A DNA stretch of 64,000 nucleotides, taken from the NCBI GenBank assembly GCA_947589035.1, contig CANPYZ010000002.1:57984-121983 (forward strand), given 5' to 3'. The position numbers and the translations under genes were made by a program. Below are positions 17,896-24,504 of the stretch, one piece after another; within the stretch, counting starts at the first letter, position 1, and the number at the start of each line of letters is the position of its first letter. The notes below the pieces were generated by a model. The model made no database searches. It was not told the DNA's origin and saw only the letters and a list, made by a program, of their open reading frames with translations. The stretch comes from an uncultured Clostridia bacterium (lineage in GTDB: Bacteria > Bacillota > Clostridia > Oscillospirales > Ruminococcaceae).

Positions 17896-18435
17896 ATGCC
17901 GGAAATTTTACAAGCGGAATTTTTTCAGCGTGACTGTTTAGAAGTTGCCCCCGATTTAATCGGGAAAATTCTTGTGCATCGTCTTCCAAACGGAAAGGAA
18001 CTTCGTGAACGAATTACCGAAACGGAAGCCTACCGAGGGGAAGAAGATTTAGCATGTCATGCAGCTAAAGGAAGAACGAAACGTTCAGAAATGCTTTATC
18101 GGGAAGCCGGAACAGTATATATTTATCTTTGTTACGGCGTGCATCATTTGCTGAATGTTGTGACTGGAAAGGAAAATCAGCCGCAAGGGGTGTTATTCCG
18201 TGCGGGGGAAATTTATCAAGGACCAGGGAAATTAACAAATTATCTGCAAATTACGAAAAGATTAAACGGGCAGAGTTTTATTCATCATTCAGAAATCTGG
18301 CTGGAAGATGACGGAAAAATTTTCACTTCACATACGGGAAAGCGTGTTGGCATAGATTACGCCGGAGAAATCTGGAAAAATAAGCCTTGGCGTTGGATTA
18401 TGGAAAAAAGGAGGGGTAATGCGTGGCATTTATGA
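17896..18435 (+). CDS. 3-methyladenine DNA glycosylase (AAG/Mpg family)
   Basis: This 179-residue enzyme of the AAG family removes alkylated purines from DNA to start base-excision repair. Motifs include APDLIGKILVH, ITETEAYRGEEDLACHA (with the catalytic Glu in TEAY), YLCYGVHHLLNVV and GPGKLT. The gene follows rqcH by four bases and overlaps the LRR gene by 13 bases, so they share an operon. Confidence 0.93.
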   Translation: MPEILQAEFFQRDCLEVAPDLIGKILVHRLPNGKELRERITETEAYRGEEDLACHAAKGRTKRSEMLYREAGTVYIYLCYGVHHLLNVVTGKENQPQGVLFRAGEIYQGPGKLTNYLQITKRLNGQSFIHHSEIWLEDDGKIFTSHTGKRVGIDYAGEIWKNKPWRWIMEKRRGNAWHL

Positions 18436-19331
18436 TAGATACAGAACATCATATTTTGAAAAGATATATTCCGGAAGTTGGAGAAACGGAAGTCACCATT
18501 CCGGAAAATGTGCAAATCATCGGAAAATATGCTTTTGCCGGGTGCAATTCGCTTTATGTTGTGCATATTCCGGAAGGCGTGACGGAAATTCAAAAGGGAG
18601 CATTTCGGGAATGTGAAGAATTATTAGTTGTTCATTTTCCGGAAACGCTGAATACGATTGGAGAAGAGGCATTTTCTTTTTGCAGGTCATTAGGGGAAAT
18701 GATTCTTCCGGAAAGTATTGACATTATTCCGAAAGAAGCGTTCAGTCACTGTACGAATTTAATTCGTGCCATATTGCCAAGAAAACTGCAAAAAATTGAA
18801 GATTGTGCCTTTGCATTCTGTAAAAAAATGAAATATATTCGTATGCCGTACAGCGTGCATTCTGTCGGGAAAAATATTTTTTTCCAGTGTGTGAAATTAA
18901 CTTCTTTGACGATTCCCCACGGAATGGAAAATTTTGACTGTGCCGCATTTTTCAAAAAATGTTGGTTGAAATTCGTGTTAATACCGGAAGATATTCAAAA
19001 TGTGGTTTCGAAAGATTATTTTTCCGCAGCGGAAGTCATTCATTTTGTGATTCAGGGTTATTTATTCAGCGTTTATTGTGACCCAAGACTGGCGGCGGCA
19101 TTATGCGAACCGGCGAAACCTGAACATATTGATTATATCATGAAATCTTTTATTAAAGAAAGACATACAGCGAATTTAAAAGCATTTTTAGAATGTGGCT
19201 TTGTGGAAATTGGACAAATTGACGAATATATTTGTTTTGCGATAGAAAGACGGCGATATGAAGCGCAAACGATACTGATTAATTATAAACGTCAACACAA
19301 CGGCTATCAGCCTAAAAATTGGGATTTATAA
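18423..19331 (+). CDS. BspA-like leucine-rich repeat protein, cytoplasmic
   Basis: The 302-residue protein has at least five LRR_5 (BspA/TpLRR) repeats with the pattern I-P-E-x-V-x-x-I-x-x-x-A-F-x-x-C, for example at residues 15-115. A C-terminal helical region without repeats (about 200-302) contains an ankyrin-like stretch (KERHTANLKAFLECGF). No signal peptide or anchor is seen, so it is probably intracellular, unlike most BspA adhesins. AGGAGG at 18409-18414 supports the GTG at 18423. CCGGAA words are especially dense here. Function unknown. Confidence 0.82.
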   Translation: MAFMIDTEHHILKRYIPEVGETEVTIPENVQIIGKYAFAGCNSLYVVHIPEGVTEIQKGAFRECEELLVVHFPETLNTIGEEAFSFCRSLGEMILPESIDIIPKEAFSHCTNLIRAILPRKLQKIEDCAFAFCKKMKYIRMPYSVHSVGKNIFFQCVKLTSLTIPHGMENFDCAAFFKKCWLKFVLIPEDIQNVVSKDYFSAAEVIHFVIQGYLFSVYCDPRLAAALCEPAKPEHIDYIMKSFIKERHTANLKAFLECGFVEIGQIDEYICFAIERRRYEAQTILINYKRQHNGYQPKNWDL

Positions 19332-19354
19332 TTTTATTGGAAGTGATGATATAG

Positions 19355-19624
19355 GGAAGTCCGCTGAATATATGTGGCGTTACCGTACAGCAAAAAAAGC
19401 TGGCTGTAGGCTTAGCAGCTGGTGAAGAAGCGTATGTGTGAACACCGCCTAAACCACCAGAAGCGATGAAAGCTCCCAACACCTATCAACCGTTCAAGTG
19501 CATAGGTCAGTCGCAGGCGTGGGCGTTGAAATGTAAAAATAAATCATTCGCTGATTTGATGATTGAGTGCGGCGGTCACAGAATTGAGCCGAACCGTGAA
19601 AATATTGACAAATACAGGGAATAA
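19355..19624 (+). pseudogene. Decayed upstream part of the toxin-like gene's reading frame
   Basis: Read in the frame of the toxin-like gene at 19646, this stretch encodes plausible protein (for example GSPLNICGVTVQQKKLAVGL, then after a TGA at 19439 a 52-codon piece from the ATG at 19466, ending GGHRIEPNRENIDKYRE) and stops at TAA 19622-19624. Only two stops interrupt about 230 codons up to 20053. I read it as the remnant of a longer protein, possibly a phage structural or secreted carrier, whose C-terminal domain survives. No family was recognised. The 300-odd bases after the LRR gene hold nothing else that I can see. Confidence 0.5.
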
Positions 19625-19633
19625 TGCTATAAT
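19605..19633 (+). promoter_or_regulatory. Perfect consensus promoter upstream of the toxin-like gene
   Basis: TTGACA (19605-19610), 17 bases, TATAAT (19628-19633). It overlaps the second stop codon of the broken frame, so the surviving C-terminal domain could be transcribed alone. Confidence 0.7.
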
Positions 19634-19645
19634 CGGGGTGAAGAT

Positions 19646-20053
19646 TTGGGGAGCTGTAACAGTATAAGTAAAAATAAAAAGAATAATGTTTCGGTTGAAC
19701 CTTCCCCAACAGGAATAAATAAATTTAAGGTTTATGGTTTCAGAAATAAACAAAAACTAAAAAATCACTATACAAATGGTAGAACACACGCTAATGAATT
19801 TATAGATGACGGAATTACAACAGAACAACAATATGTTGATGCTGGAATGAAACCTATTCAATCACCTGTTGGGGGTGATATAGTTGGTCATATTGATAAA
19901 CAAAACAACGTAATAAGATATGATAAAAAGAAAAATCATTTTGCAAAGGGAAATCCTGAAAAAGGCCTGACAACATTTATGAAACCAATAAACGGGAAAT
20001 CGTATTATGATATGCAGAGAAAGGAAGATTTGAAGCATGGAGGAAAAGCATAA
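19646..20053 (+). CDS. Toxin-like C-terminal domain protein, candidate ribonuclease fold
   Basis: This 135-residue basic protein starts at a TTG behind GGGGTGA; no ATG lies in the first 80 codons. Its C-terminal 90 residues read LKNHYTNGRTHANEF, TTEQQYVDAGMKPIQ, then GHIDKQNNVIRYDKKKNHFA and TTFMKPINGKSYYDMQ. This layout (His near the start, a short beta hairpin with basic and tyrosine residues, a TxxKP end) resembles C-terminal domains of phage and polymorphic toxins of the Barnase/EndoU/ColicinE5/RelE-like group; that is pattern memory, not a search result. Its frame continues from a broken upstream region, and a candidate immunity gene overlaps its 3' end by 17 bases. It contains no CCGGAA words, unlike the neighbours. 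Confidence 0.55.
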   Translation: MGSCNSISKNKKNNVSVEPSPTGINKFKVYGFRNKQKLKNHYTNGRTHANEFIDDGITTEQQYVDAGMKPIQSPVGGDIVGHIDKQNNVIRYDKKKNHFAKGNPEKGLTTFMKPINGKSYYDMQRKEDLKHGGKA

Positions 20054-20255
20054 ATGTCCGGTTTGTGGACAGTTTGAATTTGACGAATGGGGCAGTTTTG
20101 ATTTCTGTAGAGTGTGTGGTTGGTGTGATGACCCTCTTGAGGGAAGCCAAAAAGGATATAAAGGCGGTTATAACGGTATGACAGTTGAAGAGTACCGTGA
20201 GGCATGGAAAAGAAACGACCCTGTATGTTTCGTGCCGTGGGATGATGAAATTTAG
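20037..20255 (+). CDS. CPCC-family cysteine-rich protein, candidate immunity protein
   Basis: The 72-residue protein has CPVCGQFEFDEWGSFDFCRVCGWCDDP at residues 6-32, the double-CxxC signature of the Cys_rich_CPCC family, followed by GGYNGMTVEEYREAW. CPCC proteins are often encoded just after polymorphic-toxin domains and are proposed as immunity proteins. Here the start overlaps the end of the toxin-like gene, with AAAGGAAG nine bases before the ATG. Family assignment is good; the immunity role is inference from position. Confidence 0.75.
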   Translation: MEEKHKCPVCGQFEFDEWGSFDFCRVCGWCDDPLEGSQKGYKGGYNGMTVEEYREAWKRNDPVCFVPWDDEI

Positions 20256-20268
20256 CTTAACTAATTTT

Positions 20269-20297
20269 CGGAGGTGTTAAGGGTTGGCAAGAGGTGC
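20269..20297 (+). repeat. 29-bp direct repeat, copy 1
   Basis: This copy runs from CGGAGGTGTTAAGGG to GGCAAGAGGTGC and recurs exactly at 20520-20548. It holds a strong ribosome site (GGAGGTG) and the first codons (TTG GCA AGA GGT GC) of the terminase-like gene at 20535. In this copy the frame continues only to MARGAKRGG and stops at TAG 20311-20313, immediately before the ATG at 20314. Confidence 0.9.
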
Positions 20298-20313
20298 GAA
20301 AAGAGGTGGTTAG

Positions 20314-20499
20314 ATGAAAGTTAAATACATAGGAGAAACAGAGTATCTTGTATTGACACACAATAAAGTGTATGCTGTTATTTCTGTCGAAAAAGGTTGG
20401 TACAGGATAATTGATGACAGTAATGAAGATTATCTTTATCCGCCTGAAGTGTTTGAAATAGTTGAGGGTAGTCCCGATGATGTAAAGCAAACCAACTAA
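20314..20499 (+). CDS. Small acidic protein inserted between 29-bp repeats
   Basis: This 61-residue protein (start MKVKYIGETEYLVL, then KVYAVISVEKGWYRIID and DYLYPPEVFEIV) looks like a compact SH3-like beta barrel. Similar short proteins occur in Firmicute mobile regions, but I know no function. Its ATG directly follows the stop of a 9-codon remnant that has a strong ribosome site, so translation may be coupled. The gene is exactly bracketed by two copies of a 29-bp repeat. It could be a second immunity gene or an unrelated cargo gene. Confidence 0.6.
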   Translation: MKVKYIGETEYLVLTHNKVYAVISVEKGWYRIIDDSNEDYLYPPEVFEIVEGSPDDVKQTN

Positions 20500-20519
20500 A
20501 ACAAAAAATAATCTGTTTA

Positions 20520-20548
20520 CGGAGGTGTTAAGGGTTGGCAAGAGGTGC
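20520..20548 (+). repeat. 29-bp direct repeat, copy 2
   Basis: Identical to 20269-20297, 251 bases downstream. This copy supplies the ribosome site and first codons of the terminase-small-subunit-like gene. Confidence 0.9.
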
Positions 20549-20774
20549 AAAAGGGAAATATAAAGAATGGCTTACTGAAGACGGCTTGCTTACCCTGAAA
20601 GGCTGGGCGAGAGAGGGCTTGACAGATAAGCAAATCGCCGAAAATATTGGCATTTCGAGGGGTACTTTTTATGACTGGATTAACAAGTATCCACAATTTT
20701 CTGACACTATAAAAAAGGGCAGAGTGCCGTTTATCGTTAAGGCTGAAAATGCACTTGAAAAAAATAAAGTATAA
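20535..20774 (+). CDS. Phage terminase small subunit-like HTH protein, truncated
   Basis: The 79-residue product starts at TTG behind GGAGGTG. It begins MARGAKGKYKEWLTEDGLL and contains a helix-turn-helix (GLTDKQIAENIGISRGTFYDWINKYP) as in the DNA-binding N-terminus of phage terminase small subunits and related phage regulators. Full-length relatives continue for another 50 or more residues after the ENAL motif where this one stops, so it appears C-terminally truncated. It marks the island as phage-derived. Confidence 0.65.
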   Translation: MARGAKGKYKEWLTEDGLLTLKGWAREGLTDKQIAENIGISRGTFYDWINKYPQFSDTIKKGRVPFIVKAENALEKNKV

Positions 20775-20811
20775 AAAATAATTTTGAAACAAATAGTTTA
20801 GTATAATTTTT

Positions 20812-20844
20812 CAGGTTTGTTTTTCAAGCAAACCTGATTTTTTT
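20812..20844 (+). terminator. Intrinsic terminator at the island's right side
   Basis: CAGGTTTG (20812-20819), 9-nt loop, CAAACCTG (20829-20836), then ATTTTTTTG. Confidence 0.85.
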
Positions 20845-20892
20845 GTATAAAATTTTCGTTTTGGGGAATAGTATGCTTATGGAGGTGATCAC

Positions 20893-21069
20893 ATGACTTC
20901 TAAAGAATTACTCTATGTGGAAGATGCGCTCGGACATGAGCAGTTTTTTCAGACGAAATGCCGTGAAACGGCTTCACAGCTTCAGGACAACGCCCTGAAA
21001 CACTGCGTTGAACAGATGGCAACCCAACATGAAAATATTTTCTCCAGCCTGTACGGCTTACTGAACTGA
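20893..21069 (+). CDS. Small spore coat protein (CotF-related)
   Basis: A 58-residue protein starts at the ATG at 20893, behind an unusually complete ribosome site (GGAGGTGATC, 20881-20890). It reads MTSKELLYVEDALGHEQFF, with later CRETASQLQDNALKH and MATQHENIFSSLYGLL. This helical pattern matches the small CotF-like coat or DUF-type proteins that Clostridia carry next to a second CotF gene, which is the case here. Probably made in the mother cell during sporulation. Confidence 0.75.
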   Translation: MTSKELLYVEDALGHEQFFQTKCRETASQLQDNALKHCVEQMATQHENIFSSLYGLLN

Positions 21070-21085
21070 ACGGGAGGTGTTTTGA

Positions 21086-21328
21086 ATGAATGACCAGAAT
21101 TTAATGGAAAATCTGCTGATTCTGGAAAAAAGCGGTTGTGACATGTATCTGCACGGAACAATTGAATCTTCTTCCGGAAACGTTCAGCAGTCGTTCAAAT
21201 CTGCATTGAACAATTCTCTGGACATGCAGGAAAAAATTTATTCCGAAATGTCCAAAAAAGGTTGGTATCAGCCCGATTGTGCAGAACAGAATAAAATGCA
21301 GGAAGTCAGACAGAAATTCTGCTGTTAA
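21086..21328 (+). CDS. Spore coat protein, CotF family
   Basis: The 80-residue protein has the CotF (Coat_F) pattern: a helix with KSGCDMYLHGTIESSSGNVQ, then FKSALNNSLDMQEKIYSEMSKKGWYQP and a C-terminal Cys-Cys. It follows the 58-residue coat-like gene by 16 bases with its own GGGAGGTG site. The two probably form a dicistronic coat operon that ends at the hairpin at 21337. Confidence 0.85.
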   Translation: MNDQNLMENLLILEKSGCDMYLHGTIESSSGNVQQSFKSALNNSLDMQEKIYSEMSKKGWYQPDCAEQNKMQEVRQKFCC

Positions 21329-21336
21329 GAAATTTT

Positions 21337-21367
21337 ACTCCATCTGTAAATTTACAGGTGGAGTTTT
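21337..21367 (+). terminator. Intrinsic terminator after the coat genes
   Basis: ACTCCATCTGTAAA (21337-21350) and TTTACAGGTGGAGT (21351-21364) form a long stem with one G-U pair, followed by TTTCC. The T-run is short. Confidence 0.75.
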
Positions 21368-21388
21368 CCTGATTCTGGAAAAATGGGC

Positions 21389-21417
21389 TTGACAAATCGT
21401 TAAAAAAATAGTATAAT
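21389..21417 (+). promoter_or_regulatory. Perfect consensus promoter for the PHP phosphatase gene
   Basis: TTGACA (21389-21394), 17 bases, TATAAT (21412-21417), 25 bases before the start at 21443. Confidence 0.85.
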
Positions 21418-21442
21418 AAGATTAAGGATTTGAAAGGAATGA

Positions 21443-22219
21443 ATGATTATGCTTGCAAATTATCATACACACACTTACCGTTGTCAGCACGCTGAAGGCG
21501 AAGACAGACAATATGTAGAAACGGCTATCCGGAACGGCATGAAAGTGTTAGGGTTTTCGGACCATTGCCCGTGGGTTTTTCCGGACGGGTATGTTTCTTC
21601 AAATAGAATGCTGCTTTCTGATGTGGAAAATTATTTCACCAGTCTGACGAAATTAAAAGACGAATATCGGAAAGACATTACTATTTATATCGGGTTTGAA
21701 TCGGAATATTTACCGGAACTTTTACCGGAACAGGAAAAACTGCTGAAAGATTATCCGGTAGATTATCAGATTTTAGGGCAGCATTTTCTGACCCGTGAAC
21801 CGAGTGCCTACATGGGAAGAACGTTCGATGAAGAAACGATTCTGGAATCTTATGTCAATTCCGTAATAGAAGGAATGGAAACGGGGAAATATGCCTATTT
21901 AGCGCATCCGGATTTAGTCGGTTTTTCGGGAAAACAGGAAATTTATGACAAGCATTACCGGCGGTTGTGTACATATTTAAAACAGCATAATTCGCCTGTA
22001 GAAATTAACTTGTTAGGACTTGTTCAGCAAAGGCATTACCCGAATGAACATTTTCTGAAACTTGCCGGAGAAATTGGTTGTTCAGCAATTATTGGCTGTG
22101 ATGCACATCAACCTGGAAGATTAGATTTCCGGAAAGAACAGGAAATTTGCCGGAATATGGCTTACCGGAACGGACTGAAAGTGATTGATTTTCTTCCGGA
22201 AATGGGAGAAAAAAGCTAA
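21443..22219 (+). CDS. PHP-domain phosphatase, histidinol-phosphatase (HisJ) family
   Basis: The 258-residue protein is a PHP-superfamily phosphoesterase with metal ligands in NYHTHTYRCQHAEG (motif I), GFSDHCPW, GFESEYLP, LGQHFL, LAHPDLVGF and GCDAHQP. Family members dephosphorylate histidinol phosphate, but no other his genes are near, so the substrate is open. GAAAGGA at 21432-21438 fits the ATG at 21443; an ATG at 21449 is also possible. Confidence 0.85.
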   Translation: MIMLANYHTHTYRCQHAEGEDRQYVETAIRNGMKVLGFSDHCPWVFPDGYVSSNRMLLSDVENYFTSLTKLKDEYRKDITIYIGFESEYLPELLPEQEKLLKDYPVDYQILGQHFLTREPSAYMGRTFDEETILESYVNSVIEGMETGKYAYLAHPDLVGFSGKQEIYDKHYRRLCTYLKQHNSPVEINLLGLVQQRHYPNEHFLKLAGEIGCSAIIGCDAHQPGRLDFRKEQEICRNMAYRNGLKVIDFLPEMGEKS

Positions 22220-22286
22220 TTTACCAGTAATTGACAAAATTTAATCATTTGTTCATAAATTGTTCTTTAAAAATTCATGCAATTTA

Positions 22287-22295
22287 TGCTATAAT
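22287..22295 (+). promoter_or_regulatory. Extended -10 promoter for the TetR gene
   Basis: TGCTATAAT at 22287-22295 is an extended -10 box (TGN-TATAAT). No good -35 is visible at 17 bases upstream (TTAAAA). It lies 45 bases before the regulator gene. Confidence 0.55.
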
Positions 22296-22340
22296 GATAG
22301 AGTGATAAGAAGAATTGAAATAAGAAAGGGCGTGTAGTAT

Positions 22341-22949
22341 ATGCCTACAGACGTTTTTTTCCGTCTAACTCCTGTGAAACAGCAACATATTATTGAAGCA
22401 ATAAAAGAGGAAATTGCCCGTGTGCCGTTTCAGGAATTTTCGATTTATAACGTTGTGCGGAGCTGTGGAATTTCGAGAGGGAGTTTTTACCAGTATTTCG
22501 CCAATAAAGAAGATATTATGATTTATCTGATTTCTTCGTATAATCGGGATATTCTTGATAAATTCATGCAGTCATTAAAGGAACATGACGGAGATTTTTT
22601 CATTGCGTTAGAAGACGGCTATCGGTTTATGGTGCGCATGTTATGCTATAAAGAATCGAAAGCCTACCGGAAACATTTGTTCTGCAATGCAGAATTTTAT
22701 GAAAAATTATGGACGGATCATAATTTTTCTGTAGAAAAATATCCTGTTTTCTTAGAAGTACTGCATTTAATCAACATGGACAAGTTAAATTTAGACGGTC
22801 AGGAAGAATTGCAAATACTGATTGAAATTTGTATGGCTTCTGTGGTGAAAGAATGCATCAATTTACTGATGATTAACGAAACGGAAGAAGTCGCTTGCGA
22901 AAGATTCATGAAAAAACTGAAACTGCTGAAAAAAGCCTACCAGAAATGA
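22341..22949 (+). CDS. TetR/AcrR-family transcriptional regulator
   Basis: This 202-residue regulator has an N-terminal helix-turn-helix (FSIYNVVRSCGISRGSFYQYFANKED) and a divergent, all-helical ligand-binding C-terminus with several cysteines. No effector or transporter gene is adjacent on the same strand; the next gene converges on it. Its target is unknown. Confidence 0.9.
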   Translation: MPTDVFFRLTPVKQQHIIEAIKEEIARVPFQEFSIYNVVRSCGISRGSFYQYFANKEDIMIYLISSYNRDILDKFMQSLKEHDGDFFIALEDGYRFMVRMLCYKESKAYRKHLFCNAEFYEKLWTDHNFSVEKYPVFLEVLHLINMDKLNLDGQEELQILIEICMASVVKECINLLMINETEEVACERFMKKLKLLKKAYQK

Positions 22950-22952
22950 ACA

Positions 22953-22979
22953 ATTCCCCGTGAACGGTTCACGGGGAAT
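22953..22979. terminator. Bidirectional terminator between convergent genes
   Basis: ATTCCCCGTGAAC (22953-22965) and GTTCACGGGGAAT (22967-22979) form a near-perfect palindrome between the TetR gene and the convergent vWA gene. T-rich DNA flanks it on the right, and A-rich DNA on the left serves the minus strand. Confidence 0.8.
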
Positions 22980-22982
22980 ATT

Positions 22983-24338
22983 TCATTGTTTGAGTTCCTG
23001 AATGATTCTGACAATAATGTCATGTAAGGGTTCAACTTCATAGTCGCCAATAATCGGTTCAAGGTGAGAATTTCCGATTCCGGAATCATCTGTTAAGAAA
23101 ACATAACTGCTGTTTGTGCAGATTGCCAACGCCCTCCCGAATAATTCCGTTTCCCGTGAACCATTGGAAGAAACAATGGGAATTAAGTGAATGCCTTTAG
23201 CGGAGGCTTCCGAAATAATGCTTTCAAAATCGCATTCAGCATGAGGGGGCGCATCGTAAATTAAAAAAGCAATTTTCACAGAATCTTCCTGCCATTCCGG
23301 CGAAAAGATTGTTTCTTTCAGTACATTGTAAACGGCTTCTGGTTCATCTCCTCCGCCGTAAGCGGATTCCTGATTTAATTTTTCTTTAATTTCCTGAACA
23401 TCGGAAGTAAAGCCGGAACATTTTGTGACATAATCATCTCCGGAATCTTTGTAGAAATTCACGGAATAGGAAGTATTTTCCGTTCCGGTTTCTTCTGCGA
23501 TTGCGGAAAAATCGCTTTGTAAGTAAAGCATTTCATCGCCCATTGAACCGGTTGTGTCCACGATAAACATCATTTGCGTTTTGGGGTAAGTAACCGGAGC
23601 AGTATCTAAAGAAATAGCGCATTGTCGGTCATCTGTCTGAATATTTCCCTGTTCGTCAGTGGAAGCGGACTGAATTTCCATGGACTGGGAAATTTCCCCT
23701 AAAGAAGCCGTAACCGTTGAACCAGTTTTTCCATTCATTTCGAATAAATACGCCTGTCCGTTTTTATCCGTGACGGAAGTCCAGATAATTTCGGAATCCT
23801 GATTTAAGGTAACCGTTGCATTCGGCAAAGGCGTTCCGGTGGAATCAGTTACCGTAACGGAAATTCTTTGTGTCGGGTCAATGCCGAAACTCGGGAAAGT
23901 AATAATTCCCGTATTGACTAAATTAGAGAAAAAGCCCCAATTTTCATGGTCTTTCCATTCTCCGGCGGTAAGCATACCCACGGAAGGAGTAATTTCTTCT
24001 ATTGGAAATTCCGAATCAAGGTTTTCCTGTGGGGCAATATCGGCAGGAGCGTTCATTTCTTCGTCTGCTGCCATTTCCGGAACGGCATCAATAACGGCAT
24101 CATCTGCCATAGCGGCATCTTCCGCAACAGCACCTTCAGCCGGAGCAGCTTCTTCCGCAACGGCATCATCTGCCGGAGCAATATCAAAAGTTTTTTCTTC
24201 AGCTTTTCCGGCAGAATTTTCCATAGCAGGACTTTCCGGAGCAAAATTTTCCACCTCCTCTGCACGGCAGCCTGTATAGGCGAACGCAGTCAGCACGGCA
24301 CTGAATGCTAATAATTTAAAAAGTGTGAATTTTTTCAT
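22983..24338 (-). CDS. vWA-domain lipoprotein with Ala/Glu/Asp-rich linker
   Basis: The 451-residue protein has a lipoprotein signal peptide (lipobox AYTGC, Cys24). An acidic low-complexity linker follows at about residues 40-115, built of repeated AEEAAPAE/AMADDAV-like units. Next comes a carboxypeptidase-regulatory-like beta domain (SVTVTDSTGTPLPNATVTL) and a von Willebrand factor A domain with the MIDAS motif DTTGSMGDE. It should sit on the outer face of the membrane and bind a protein partner through a metal ion. No partner genes are adjacent. Function unknown. Confidence 0.85.
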   Translation of the reverse strand: MKKFTLFKLLAFSAVLTAFAYTGCRAEEVENFAPESPAMENSAGKAEEKTFDIAPADDAVAEEAAPAEGAVAEDAAMADDAVIDAVPEMAADEEMNAPADIAPQENLDSEFPIEEITPSVGMLTAGEWKDHENWGFFSNLVNTGIITFPSFGIDPTQRISVTVTDSTGTPLPNATVTLNQDSEIIWTSVTDKNGQAYLFEMNGKTGSTVTASLGEISQSMEIQSASTDEQGNIQTDDRQCAISLDTAPVTYPKTQMMFIVDTTGSMGDEMLYLQSDFSAIAEETGTENTSYSVNFYKDSGDDYVTKCSGFTSDVQEIKEKLNQESAYGGGDEPEAVYNVLKETIFSPEWQEDSVKIAFLIYDAPPHAECDFESIISEASAKGIHLIPIVSSNGSRETELFGRALAICTNSSYVFLTDDSGIGNSHLEPIIGDYEVEPLHDIIVRIIQELKQ

Positions 24339-24406
24339 GAAAATTCCTCCCTAAGTGATTTTACTGATTATACGAAAGAGAACAGAAATTTTATGGTGTA
24401 ATTCTG

Positions 24407-24432
24407 CACAAAAATTTATAAAATTTTTTGTG
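24407..24432. repeat. AT-rich inverted repeat between the vWA and tgt genes
   Basis: CACAAAAATTT (24407-24417) and AAATTTTTTGTG (24421-24432) form a near-perfect palindrome in the divergent 166-base gap. It could be an operator or a chance AT-rich structure. No convincing promoter was assigned on either side. Confidence 0.4.
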
Positions 24433-24504
24433 TAAAATTCACAAATACATAAAATATATAATAATTTAAATTTTTAATTATGTTAATGTTAAGGAGAACA
24501 ATTG

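Noticed and set aside
19439..19441. Stop codon readthrough or recoding of TGA in the toxin-like frame
   Set aside because: A second in-frame stop (TAA at 19622) is of another type, no recoding element is visible, and decay is the simpler reading.
23839..24279. Long open frames opposite the vWA lipoprotein gene
   Set aside because: They are antisense products of the repetitive Ala/Glu-rich linker, with serine-rich nonsense composition and no ribosome site.
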